The notes below the pieces were generated by a model. The model did not search any database and was not told the DNA's origin. It saw only the letters and a program-made list of their open reading frames with translations. A program made the translations under genes and the position numbers. Below are positions 36,101 to 64,000 of a stretch of DNA of 64,000 bases, piece after piece (within the stretch, counting starts at the first letter, position 1; each line of letters begins with the position of its first letter). Source of the DNA: Plazaster borealis (Eukaryota > Echinodermata > Asteroidea > Forcipulatida > Labidiasteridae); NCBI GenBank assembly GCA_021014325.1, contig CM037459.1, positions 11,379,501 through 11,443,500 of the forward strand, in the 5' to 3' direction.

Positions 36101-38010
36101 ACTTACCTTTGATCTTTCATGAGTTTTGACGGTGAGTGGATTCTGTAGTAACACCCAGCTGAGAAGCCTCCATGCTTGCTCAGACAAGGATTTCCTTGTT
36201 GTCTGCGATTGAAGTAAGGACCTCAAGCTGGGGATCTCATCGGCCATTGATTTCTGTGTCAAACAAACAAACCAAAGTTACTTACATACGTACATGTCCA
36301 GGAGTGAGATTGTATAAACGTGAACAATTCTGAAAATTTGAGAAAAGTTTCCTCTTGGTGTGGAGATAAAACCCCTCCATTTTTGTTACAGGTTGTTACA
36401 TTTTTAAAGTCTACATCAATTCAATTAGATATCTGAAGGTTTGGTCATAACAAGGGGCAGAGTCTTTCATCTCTGTGATGGCAATTTTTCATCTTTCAAG
36501 AAGATCTTAAAAGCACAGGGAGATTAAAGAAAAATCCTCAAATCAGGAAAAATCCTGATAAATCTCATGCCTGTCCTACATACTGACATGACTGCCAGGG
36601 TTAAAAAAAAGAAAAAAAAAGTATTTAGTTTTGCCCAGCACTGATGTACTGTACGATGGCTGGCACCGTTATGTATCAGTGCTGAAGTCGAGACCACAAA
36701 GTCCGAGGTCGAGACCGAGGGGGGAGACCTCCCCGAGGAGACAAAGACAGAGACCAAGACCAACACTTGTGATCGGACGAGAAGTCAATTGAGCGCATCA
36801 CTCGACAATTAAACATTGCCTCATCCAGGTATCACATACCATGTAGTCGATGACTTTATGATGGTACCTATATGTACCATCATTGCTGTACCAGATCATG
36901 CGGCGGACCATAGGTTGAAAAAACCCATGTATTCAACAGCAACAGTTTACAATCCCAGGTACATTCAAGCGAACAATCTCCATTGTCATTCGCAAAGTAA
37001 CCCTCAACAGCGGTGCTGTGTCGAAAAGAGCAGTGAGATTCAACCACTGAACACATTGCGTTGCAGGTCATTGCAAATTATGATCTTCTGGTTTTTGGTG
37101 GTGGAAGTGGCTTTACAAAGTTTGCGGTAGAACATTGTACAAAGTAACTTTGCATTTTTGATGTAGCCTTCAGTTGCAGAGTATCCAACTACTATTTTAA
37201 CATTGCAGCTTGACGGGCTCTAGCATAGCCTGACCAGTGAACTGCATAATTTTTCAAGACACCCATCATCTCCAGCAGCCACCCAACAGTTTTTCCCGTT
37301 TAAGTCTCCGGACCTCCCGTAAGATGCACACTGAGATCCTAGCTCGTGCCGTTTGTCTAACAGCCTCCTCAATCCTCAAATCATCACTTCCTAATCTGTT
37401 ATTGATTTATTCCTAAACTCCACTGCCAGTGGAACCTTTTAAATCATTTAGATTTAATTGGCAGTGAAGTCTGAGTAACTGTAGTTTCATCAGTCATGTT
37501 AACTTACAGTAGGTGCTATCCTCAAGTTTCGCAAACTTGTTTTAGCTTGCGATTGAGCCGTTCTATGACACAAGACGGTCAGGTTTATTAAAGAACGGAG
37601 GCTCGAAACTGATCTTTATTTCGTTATTTAACATAGAATTGCAACTAAGCAGCATCCCTTCTCTTTCCTTTGAGTATGAATGTATGAGAGTTTACTGTAT
37701 TCTCAAAAATAATAATAATGACGTTATGTACGTACATGTACAAGTTCATCTACCCTGATTTACAATGTACAACAAATGTACGTGTGTACAACCTTCAGTG
37801 TACATATGAACCTTCTGCCTTACTTACCAATGCAGCGAAGTCTTTCTCATCATTTTGATCGGTATCTGACAACAACGCAGCAGGGAACGGTCTGAGGACA
37901 CTGTCATGCCTGTAGCTGCCCAATGCCGCCTGGAAGAGACTCCACTGCAGGTCAGCTGCAGTTACATCTGATCGGATCTTATCAAGTACTTTGCTGATAA
38001 GGTCCTCCAT
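29993..38010 (-). CDS. PARP16: PARP16, ER-anchored mono-ADP-ribosyltransferase (complete, six exons)
   Basis: Exons in transcript order: 38010-37828, 36253-36107, 34930-34742, 32466-32301, 31575-31422, 30149-29993. They join in phase into 331 residues; human PARP16 is about 320. PARP16 transfers single ADP-ribose units from NAD+ and is held in the ER/nuclear membrane by a C-terminal tail; in mammals it modifies PERK and IRE1 in the unfolded-protein response. Seen: an N-terminal helical region ending [18 protein letters not shown] with His152, GEGTYLSS with Tyr182, EKYYVVTNN, and a hydrophobic span at about 292-314 ([13 protein letters not shown]) before a basic tail. Residue numbers 152 and 182 equal the human ones. 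The exon 3 start is ambiguous: 34938 is possible with an alternative donor. Introns carry MITEs, a SINE and a 32-bp minisatellite. Confidence 0.95.
30323..30525. mobile_element. MITE family B, PARP16 intron 5
   Basis: AATTTCATAGAGCTGCTTAA ... TTAAGCAGCTCTATGAAATT, a near-perfect 20-bp inverted end pair. Confidence 0.8.
31422..31575 (-). CDS. PARP16: PARP16 exon 5
   Basis: Acceptor CTGCTCATCAG, donor GTAAGC. A variable Ser/Arg-rich linker followed by [20 protein letters not shown], the last conserved strand region of the catalytic domain. Confidence 0.92.
31678..32036 (+). mobile_element. Family-1 MITE, copy 5, PARP16 intron 4
   Basis: AAGGCACTGAACACGTTTGG ... CGTGTACAGTGCCTTT. Shares private variants with copy 6 (TTTCAGTTAGGAATAAAAAC, CAGAGAGAGTCGTTTCTCA, ATATATATTTTGAG), so the two are recent sisters. 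Confidence 0.9.
32301..32466 (-). CDS. PARP16: PARP16 exon 4 with catalytic Tyr
   Basis: Acceptor TTCATTTCAG, donor GTAAAT, 55 codons plus one base. Encodes [12 protein letters not shown] (Tyr182) and [14 protein letters not shown]. Near-identical family-1 MITEs in the same orientation lie on both sides (31678-32036, 32558-32927). Confidence 0.95.
32558..32927 (+). mobile_element. Family-1 MITE, copy 6, PARP16 intron 3
   Basis: AAAGGCATTGTACACGTTTGG ... CGTGTACGATGCCTTT, TTAA at both borders. Same orientation as copy 5; ends 92 bp before the exon 4 acceptor. Confidence 0.9.
33077..33529. mobile_element. Family-I MITE, PARP16 intron 3
   Basis: Long inverted ends AAGGTAGGGTCGTAGATTGG and CCAATCTACGACCCTACCTT, exact over 20 bp or more. 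Internal stem GAGAAACGAT ... ATCGTTTCTC. Related short or partial copies: 48153-48237, 45617-45673 and 27900-28150. Confidence 0.85.
34266..34697. mobile_element. Nested inverted-repeat element, PARP16 intron 3
   Basis: Outer ends GGGCTCAATTTCACGAAG and CTTTGTGAAGTTGAGCCC are inverted. The inner block (about 34390-34675) is itself palindromic, with CGGACACAGCCTTAG / CTTAGGC and GGCTACAGCTACGGC / GCCGTAGCTGTAGCC arms. It ends 44 bp from exon 3. Confidence 0.65.
34742..34930 (-). CDS. PARP16: PARP16 exon 3 with catalytic His
   Basis: 63 codons. Encodes YVFEVQY and [20 protein letters not shown], whose His is the NAD-binding residue 152. Donor GTAGGT. Two acceptors eight bases apart exist; the one used here keeps phase with exon 2 and puts His at 152. 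Confidence 0.92.
35033..35322 (-). mobile_element. tRNA-derived SINE, PARP16 intron 2
   Basis: The minus strand shows the shared module GAGTGTGGGTTCGA-like B-box, ACACTTGTGTCTTTAAGCAA and a divergent 3' body similar to the copy at 2731-3087. Confidence 0.7.
35443..35706. repeat. 32-bp minisatellite, PARP16 intron 2
   Basis: About eight near-identical copies of AAAAAGACCAGGCGAGTGAA plus CGAGCGGTGCGT. The first unit is variant (ATGAGCGGTGAG). The 160-codon minus-strand frame over it is only the periodic translation of this unit. Confidence 0.92.
35872..36020. repeat. Fragment of hairpin family 'GTACAACCATGTG'
   Basis: GTTCGAAACGTCAAGACCAA, AACACTCCTCC and ACATGGTTGTATCC match one arm of the large hairpin at 38957-39310. 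A further fragment is at 30760-30840. Confidence 0.55.
36107..36253 (-). CDS. PARP16: PARP16 exon 2
   Basis: Acceptor TTTGACACAG, donor GTAAGT, 49 codons, phase 0 at both ends. Encodes [12 protein letters not shown] and [10 protein letters not shown], like the human helical region. Confidence 0.92.
36260..37820 (-). other. PARP16 intron 1, nothing recognised
   Basis: Roughly 1.6 kb of intron. No known repeat, RNA gene or frame with domain similarity was seen; a 104-codon frame at 36816-37127 has no support. Confidence 0.5.
37828..38010 (-). CDS. PARP16: PARP16 exon 1 with start codon
   Basis: ATG at 38010-38008, then 61 codons to donor GTAAGT. Encodes [20 protein letters not shown] and [13 protein letters not shown], matching the N-terminal helical domain. 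No earlier in-frame ATG gives a better alignment: the codons upstream run into a MITE-derived hairpin. Confidence 0.92.
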
Positions 38011-38128
38011 TTATGACAACAGTTTTGAATAATTTTCTGTAATTTGGACAAGAACCAAGGAAACAAACGGACAAATTAATAATGTTGTTGATAAGTAGGA
38101 TTTGAAACTTTGCATGGTAAAGGTATAA

Positions 38129-38251
38129 CTAAGAGAGGTTTGTGGTAACACCATGTGAATATCTCTAAGAGTCGTTAACCACCGGTTCTGTTCAGAACCA
38201 ACTCTACTCAAAAGAGATATCCACATGGTGTTACCACAAACCTCTCTTAGT
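38129..38251. repeat. Strong hairpin just upstream of the PARP16 start codon
   Basis: Arms of about 28 nt (CTAAGAGAGGTTTGTGGTAA / TTACCACAAACCTCTCTTAG at their bases, both extending through CACCATGTG) plus inner stem ATATCTCT / AGAGATAT. Begins 119 bp upstream of the ATG, so it may lie in the 5' UTR or promoter. Related sequence (GGTAACACCATGTG) recurs at about 49869 and 62294. Confidence 0.8.
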
Positions 38252-38956
38252 AATGTTGTTTATCTTCTAACATTAACAAGTCTACAGGAGCTTTCTTTAA
38301 TGTGTTTAAAAGTTGTTTCATGAATAAATCTTGGTGCCCATGGTTGGCCCCAAGTGATGCATGAAACAATTAGGTTTGTAAAGCAATTAACAATAATTAT
38401 TGCCACCAGTTTAGGCTTCAGATTTTAGCCGAAAGTTGTTTTTTTTTTAACCTAACTGACATAATCAAAAGAGGCTGATTCCGATGACCAGGTTTTCTTT
38501 TACATTTTTTTTTTTCTTCATGAATTTAGTCAATCAGTAAAAAAAGGGATAAAAAATAAGGTGGATCTACACCTGTAAAAAAAGTCTCTCTTTTGAAGGA
38601 GATATGTCTCACTTACACATAATCAAGACATTTTTATTTATTTATTCATCGCACATTCAATTATTTCACCGCCAGCCACACACAAGAATTGTGGTTCTAA
38701 TGCGCAAGTGCATTAGCATCTTATTTGCCAATTCTATGGACAGAGAAAAATTTGTTATTTTTTACCCCCCAAAAAACCCCCAAATATATATATCCTTGGG
38801 GGAAAAAAAGTAAGAATAAAGACCTGTACCAATCAGTTTTACACACACTTCCAGACATAGCCTACTCTAGCAATAAACTACACATTTGAAGGTCTTTTTA
38901 ACTTGTTTTCTTGAGTGTTGTTTGAAGCTTTGCATGGTGTGGAAAAAAAAGAACTA

Positions 38957-39310
38957 CAAATAGTGAACTTGCGGGTACAACCATGTGTAAAATCTCTTTT
39001 GTGGGAGTGTTGGCTCTGAAAAAAGCTGGTGTGGTCTCGACGCTTCAAACAATGACACACTCCAGCGCACACACATTCAGCCAGCAGCTAACTCCCATGC
39101 TTCGCTGATCAAGAACAGCTTGGATACTTCCCGCCCAAATGTGCATCCCTCAAGCGCTACTTAAGCTGCATCACCACAAGTAGTGCATCATTCTCCTGAA
39201 GACGAGCAGAGTATACTGTTCGAAACGTAGAGACCACACCGGCTCTTTTCAGAGCCAACACTCCCACAAAAGAGATTTTACACATGGTTGTACCCGCAAG
39301 ATCACTATTT
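38957..39310. mobile_element. Foldback/MITE hairpin, family 'GTACAACCATGTG'
   Basis: Arms 38957-39052 and 39219-39310 are inverted (AAATAGTGAACTTGCGGGTA ... ATCACTATTT; AAAATCTCTTTTGTGGGAGT / CTCCCACAAAAGAGATTTTA). The centre carries GACGAGCAGAGTATACTG. About 0.95 kb upstream of PARP16. Confidence 0.8.
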
Positions 39311-39372
39311 ATTTATAGTTAATTCTTATTGCTTTCTTGAGTTTTCTTTGAGTTGTTGTGAAATCATCAAGT

Positions 39373-39735
39373 GAATTTGGGTCATCTATTCGTACCCAAG
39401 TCATCTTGTACTTGTGCCAAATTGTACCTGAGTCAACTCATACCTAGGTTAACTTGTACCCAAGTCAACTCGTACCAAAATATAGTCTTGGTGAAAGACC
39501 GTCTCGTGTTGATTTGTCACAATTTTCCCCCTGTGTCGTGAGATTGGTTCGTGGATGATAGCGCCCTCTCGTGAGGAAAGTTGTGAAAAATCAACACGAG
39601 AAAGTCTTTCACCAAGACTAACCAAAAAAGTGAATTTGGGTCATCCCATACCCAAGTCAACTCGTACCTAAGTCACCTTGTACCCAGGTCAACTCGTACC
39701 CAAGTCAATTTGTATTGACGGCTGACTTTGTTACA
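39373..39735. repeat. Short tandem motif array with a nested hairpin element
   Basis: Motif GTACCCAAGTCAACTC and variants repeat roughly every 22 bp. At 39484-39620 it is interrupted by an inverted pair, AGTCTTGGTGAAAGAC / GTCTTTCACCAAGACT, with CTCGTGTTGATTT / AAATCAACACGAG inside. Confidence 0.7.
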
Positions 39736-40558
39736 GTAATGTCAGACTCGGAGTGTATCTGGAACATGTCCAGTAAAACTAATCAACACCTTTATAAATA
39801 CTTATTTTCCTAAGGAAATTTTGTTTTTGTCCGTAAAAATAAAAAATAAAAATTCTGCTCATAGAATTTGCTAATAAGATGATTGCGCTTCCACAATGAC
39901 CACACCAGTATATTAGGGGGATTTACAGGTGTCAGAAATTACCCATTTGTGTGGCTGGGAGGGGGGGGGGAATTTATGAGTGCTGGTCTGTATGGGTCCT
40001 TTTTCTATGATATAATGAATAAAGTATTTGAGATGTGCAAGCGATATTATACATAATGAATATTTATGAATGCAATGGTATAGAATTTTTTTCATGAGAT
40101 GAAAGATGGAATGTTCCATTCAACAAGGCGAAGCATCAGACGCGTCAATTAAATCAGCAATTTCGCCGTCATAATAAGCAGCACAAAATTATTGGAAGCT
40201 CCCGCCATCATTAATCGAATAGTCACTTTCGTCAATCCAGGGCAGGCGAGTGTGCAATAGAACAAATCGGATGGAAGAAAAATTCACGATGAATGGAACG
40301 AAAAATGCATGGTGAATGACGTAGCGTGCAATGGTAGGTTTATTTGCTATTCTCCAATCAAATGGCAAGGATCTGCTTGGGTGTTACATATAAAACTCCT
40401 TATGTTATGTTATAACCGAGGCATTTTCTCAAAGACGGGACAAATTACACACATTTTTTAAATTGTGTTAAAATTTAATTACATTTAGGGGCTAATGTAT
40501 GTTTTTAATATTAATTTCGTAGTAACTTTTGTTCATCCTCATGTTATTATTTATTCCA

Positions 40559-40880
40559 CCCAGTCCTAGCCCCACTCTCTAGCATGTCACGGTGTTACTG
40601 TAGTGTTAGTGTTAGTGTTGCTGTTGGTGTTAGTGTTAATCATGTTAATGTTTGCCCCCCTGTGTGGCCTAGCCCCACTTTTATTAGTTGCGATAATCGT
40701 AACCCTCCATCCTCCCGACGGTCGGAGATGGAGGGTTACGATTATCGCAACTAGACTTTTATGTGGCCAAGCTTTTAATATTTATGGGCCACAGAAGTGC
40801 AGTGGGGCTAGAATAACCCCACTTTCTGTCATGTCTGTGGCCAAGCTCTGAATCCTTCGGATCCAAAACTAGGCCACACG
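40559..40880. mobile_element. Inverted-repeat element with a perfect 26-bp hairpin
   Basis: 40686-40711 is the exact reverse complement of 40727-40752 (arm begins AGTTGCGATAATCGTAACCC), loop 15 nt. Flanking CTAGCCCCACT / AGTGGGGCTAG pairs suggest a larger element. Upstream (40600-40650) is a GTTAGT-rich stretch. Confidence 0.7.
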
Positions 40881-41583
40881 TGTGGTCATGGGTTCACACT
40901 AGGGCTAGGCCTACTTGTTGTTGAAACTTGGCAGAGAGCAGTAACTAATTTTAGTAACTGGTGCTATATTTTGAGTATTTTATTCCATTTAATTTATAAA
41001 TTATGGCATTTTAATAGTAGTTAGCATATGAAAATTGAAACAGCATAGGGCCTACACTGACTTACCTTTTGACTTCACTTTGTTTGAGTTTGAGTTGTGA
41101 AACTTTACGTTTTGTACGTAGTTTGTACGTCTTATTTAATGCATTGCTAGTCTAACCTAACTAAACTTGGCATGTTTTCACTGCACAAAAAGCGGCAATA
41201 TTACTATAAGGTCAATGACATTTTCCGCTAAGTGATACTGCTAGTGCTACGTGTCTCAGAGCATGTTAACACAGTGTGTAGAGATGGCTAGGCTAGGTGT
41301 TTTTTGTGTAGTACGTTTTCATCGTCAGCGGCCGTGAGCGCTGCCATGTTTGCCTCTTTCACTACGTAACAAATAAATGACCGACAGATGGTCTCTGGTG
41401 CACAAAGCTACGTATTATATTGATTTTAATTTATACCAATGATGTTTGCTAGAGAAAACTTAGTGCTATTCTGAATAAACTCTGGGAAATGTTAATAAAA
41501 ACAGCAAACCAAATTTATTATTTGTTTTCCCTTTCGCTTCAGATGCGCATTTATAACTGCTGAAATCTGCCATTGCGAACGTC

Positions 41584-41657
41584 GGCGCCATGGCTTAGTT
41601 GGTTAAAGCGCCTGTCTAGTAAACAGGAGATCCCCGGTTCGACTCCGGGTGGTGCCT
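41584..41657 (+). tRNA. tRNA-Thr (anticodon AGU)
   Basis: 74 nt folding into a full cloverleaf: acceptor GGCGCCA / TGGTGCC, D-stem GCTT / AAGC, anticodon stem CCTGT / ACAGG with loop CTAGTAA (anticodon AGT), five-base variable loop, T-stem CCCGG / CCGGG with loop TTCGACT. A-box TGGCTTAGTTGG and B-box GGTTCGACTCC are intact. No intron; CCA not encoded, as usual for animals. The unpaired 3' T is the discriminator. Confidence 0.97.
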
Positions 41658-41661
41658 TTTT
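41657..41661 (+). terminator. Pol III terminator of tRNA-Thr
   Basis: Run of five T that includes the discriminator base and directly follows the acceptor stem. Confidence 0.7.
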
Positions 41662-42727
41662 ATGTATCCCTGACATTTGTCGAACTTTTTTCTCTCTCTC
41701 TTTCTGTTTGTTTACTTCTATGCTCATGTCATCAAATTTCCAATATGTATGCATTTCCCTGTAATTTTCAACTTCCTTCTCTTCACCATGCAGCACCAGA
41801 CAAGCATGGAATGGGACTCACCACAATGTAACTTGCTGTTAATTGGCAAAATCTTCGTAGTCAAATGCCCTCTATTCAGTAATTCCCACATTTATAAGAA
41901 AAGTTACAGTATCTCAAAAGGAGTACAATTTTTGGTAAAATGTTTGTATGTATTAGCCTATCAAAAAGGGCCCCATATTTCCAAAAGCTGGTAAGCACAA
42001 CAAAAATACATTTAAAAAAAAGGCCAGCAAGCAGCAACCAAAATGTTGTGTAAAGTATATTGCTTTTGACTGGTACCCAGCCAACTTTGGCTTAGCGGAC
42101 AAATTTGCTAAGTACATAATTAATCTGTTTTTGAGCCAAGGTATGCAAAGAAACTAAGTAATAACATAATTAAATCATTTCGTTACATGAACAAAAGTTG
42201 GTTTGTGCTAAGTGTTGAAATGGATCATGTTTAGGTTGTATGTGATAAATTCCACAAATCCAATCCAAACATTTGTCTGACGTCTCCTTTTTACCACAGA
42301 TATCCCCCCTTTTTAGTCTGCCTCATTCACTAACTATTTACTTTTTTCTCCCTCTTCCCATCATTGATTTTGTCTTTTGAGTTCCCCACCTCTTGTGGTC
42401 AAACAAGCCCCTTCCCCTACCCCCCCCCTTTGTCACCCTCCTCTTTGTTCATCCCCTGCTTTTTCTTTAGCCTTCCAGAAAGACTCTGCTAGGGTCGAAA
42501 CACCAAGCCACTAACTAATTTTTGCATTTAAACCATAGGTCCTTTTGGTTGGTAAGCAGTTTGCAACAGCTAATTCTATTTTAATCCAAATTTTCCTCAT
42601 AACGACAATAAATCAGGAAGTGCAATGGCATTTGGAACAATACTTGCTTCTCCTTCATGTCCGGATTTTGTTGACAATTCATACGGGTCACAACCATCCT
42701 TTTCTAAACCCCAAACCTACTTCTTGA

Positions 42728-43336
42728 AGTTAAAGGGGGTTGTGTCGTCATGATCAAAGCAGGCCTGTGGCTGTACATAGAGCCATGAACTCTAACCCAG
42801 TTGCAGCAACTGCATGCGCGCCCTCTCCATAGTATGATATGGAGGGAAGGCGCGCACTTGTCGTAACTAGGGGAGAGTTCTATACTAAATTCTAATACTA
42901 TACTATACTCTGGCGTTTCGCGGCCGAGCGGATAAGAACACCGAACTCAAGCTCTGGTGTTTCTTATCAGCAGAGTGTGGGTTCGAATCCCAGTCGTGAC
43001 ACTTGTGTCCTTAAGCAAGACACTTAACCACATGCTTCGTCCTTTGGATGGGACGTTAAGCCGTAGGTCCCGTTTGTTGTGTAATGTACGTAAAAGAGCC
43101 CAGTGCACTTATCATAAAGAGAAGGTGTTCGCCCCGGTGTTCCTGGTTTGATTGGCTGCATATTGCGCCACAGCACCTTGTAAACCATTACATGGTGCTA
43201 AGTAAAGGAATTGGTCTCATACTTCAACACGTAACTCCACTTACCTTGTAGGAAAAATACTGAGCGCTTTGAGACACTGCGTATTATTATTATTATGCAC
43301 AGCCACAGTCCTGCTTTGTGATCATGACAACTTTAA
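42728..43336. mobile_element. MITE split by a tRNA-derived SINE
   Basis: Ends GTTGTGTCGTCATGATCAAAG with GCAGGCCTGTGGCTGT at the left and ACAGCCACAGTCCTGC with TTTGTGATCATGACAACTTT at the right are inverted. An inner pair, GGCGCGCA... / GCGCGCCC..., lies at about 42816-42858. The SINE sits inside at 42912-43297. Confidence 0.7.
42912..43297 (+). mobile_element. tRNA-derived SINE, full copy
   Basis: Head GGCGTTTCGCGGCCGAGCGG, B-box GGGTTCGAATCCC, then ACACTTGTGTCCTTAAGCAA, GGATGGGACGTTAAGCCG, TTGCGCCACAGCACCTTGTA, GAGCGCTTTGAGACACTGCG and a TATTATTATTATTAT tail. Same family as 50746-51137 (opposite strand). Confidence 0.88.
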
Positions 43337-44317
43337 TTAATAATTAAGCCCCTTTAATTATGATAGGATAGTGAAACAACATTCTGAATACCTTTTGTTT
43401 TTGCATCTTTTACAATTTATTTACAGATTATTTTTGGTTTTGTATAGTAGTTAGATTAATGTTCAAATATTTCCAGCTCTCTATTGTCACAATGAAACAA
43501 TTAATTCATAGGTGGTTTAGTCAGCAAATTAAGCATGTAGTGTAAAACCTTACTTTGATAAGAAAAATCTACATTTGGGTAAATCTTCACTACATGATGT
43601 TTCGGGAACCTAAGACTCTATACGTGATAAATACAAGGCCCTACAGCACCCTAGTTGCACAAAAAGAGTAACTATTCCTTATCAAAGAGATCGTTAATTT
43701 TAAAAAAATTACATAACTGATTTTTATCATACAATGTGGATCTAATGGTGGTGATGACGATGATAATAAAGATTTTAATAATAAAACACCTTGAAAACAC
43801 TACGTAAAATGTGTTTTTTTTTCCTCAAATAATAAGGATTATGTCACAAGACCTCTAGGTCAGACACATTGAATACATTTTTTCATGTGTGTTGACACAA
43901 ATTGTCAAGTTAGTGTAACAATGTTGTAAAATGAGCAAAGGTCGTGTCTTTGTTCTTTGTTAATGGGTTTATACAGGAGTGGTAGAGCTGGCAAAATAGT
44001 CGCACACAGTGTTCATGTTTTGTGTTATCCACCATATATATACATGAAATAACCATGTGAAAATCCTTTGTGTGATTCAGGAGAAAATAGTGAGAAACCA
44101 TGCACAATTTTCAGGATGTAAACACCTTATCTTAGTTTTGGTTGTAACAACCAAAATCAGCTGTTTGGATTGCAAGGGGTCTTTAGGGAACTTTTGTCAT
44201 TTGTCCATGATCACAAATTACACATAGGAATAAACACTAAAACCGTGGTTCAGTTACCTAATCAGTTGATGTGGATGTTACTTGGAGTTAATGAAGTCAG
44301 TTGGAGGGGTTGAACCC
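43337..44317. other. LONP1 3' flank, nothing recognised
   Basis: AT-rich. A minus-strand AATAAA occurs at 43421-43416, but it is 1.1 kb past the stop, so it is only a candidate poly(A) signal. Confidence 0.4.
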
Positions 44318-44523
44318 TAAGGGCAATGTCACACAGGGTAATTTACAGGCAAACAAGAAGAAACAAACATTCACATGTTGTGTCCACATAATACTCTTAG
44401 AGACTGTAAGATACCGGTACTGTCAGTAAAATGTGTGTGGTGCTGCCTAACTGTTCCTTTTGCATGCAGCACAGTTGGTTGCCTCCAAGTTGCCTACAAA
44501 AATTGCCGTGTGTGACATGGCCA
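44318..44523. mobile_element. MITE in LONP1 3' UTR/flank
   Basis: Ends CTAAGGGCAATGTCACACAG and CGTGTGTGACATGGCC are inverted; inner arms AATTTACAGGCAAAC / GTTGCCTACAAAAATTG. Second copy of the element at 4857-5081. Lies 18 bp beyond the LONP1 stop codon. Confidence 0.75.
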
Positions 44524-44541
44524 TAAATCTTCTAGTTCTAA

Positions 44542-63809
<19,268 letters not shown>

Positions 63810-64000
63810 CTAAGGGTAGAAACCAACCAGAGTTAATTTGTGTTCAAATGTTTAACTGTACACAAATTGACATCATGATGTTTGTAAATATGCATTAAGA
63901 TTGGAAAAGGAAACAACTCTTAGACTTTCACATGCAAGTATTTTCACATTTAAAATGTTTACTTTGCATCACTGCTTCTGTGGATTTTGAGTCATTGCAT

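Noticed and set aside
43416..43421. AATAAA on the minus strand as LONP1 poly(A) signal
   Set aside because: 1.1 kb past the stop codon and one of many chance matches in AT-rich DNA; kept only as a candidate.

Overview
This is eukaryotic (animal) nuclear DNA: genes are split by GT-AG introns, AT-rich non-coding sequence makes up nearly all of the window, and short inverted-repeat transposons, tRNA-derived SINEs and minisatellites are dense. The three proteins are clearly metazoan. The dispersed repeats resemble ones I remember from sea-star (asteroid echinoderm) assemblies, so an echinoderm is my best guess; this is memory, not a search.

Genes. (1) 409-4539 (+): the last three coding exons of an adiponectin receptor (ADIPOR1/2, PAQR family); earlier exons lie left of the window. 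(2) 38010-29993 (-): a complete six-exon PARP16, 331 residues, with the catalytic His at residue 152, a Tyr at 182 and a C-terminal membrane anchor. (3) 63809-44542 (-): the last eleven exons (492 residues) of the mitochondrial Lon protease LONP1, from just before Walker A to the stop codon; its 5' half lies right of the window. One intact tRNA-Thr(AGU) gene lies at 41584-41657 (+). The genes do unrelated jobs (membrane receptor/hydrolase, ER mono-ADP-ribosylation, mitochondrial proteolysis); nothing suggests joint regulation.

Repeats. 4.5-30 kb holds no protein gene that I can support. Its main feature is a roughly 10 kb foldback-like element at about 14.3-24.6 kb: inverted arms (14575-15480 and 22300-23215) around a 54-bp satellite that switches orientation near 16.23 kb and has a higher-order repeat of 783/727/783 bp. 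Ten copies of one roughly 370-bp inverted-repeat transposon are scattered through the window; two pairs bracket catalytic exons of PARP16 and LONP1. LONP1 introns carry two large minisatellites: 45-bp units inside a TTAA-flanked piggyBac-like element that split a SINE (46503-47734), and 25-bp units (about 52997-54298) next to the end of another TTAA-type element. The far right (61847-63199) shows a 202-bp tandem duplication with one copy empty and the other filled by a 943-bp insertion.

Long open frames across the satellites are by-products of unit periodicity, not genes. Exon borders were set by eye from splice consensus, phase continuity and similarity to human proteins recalled from memory.
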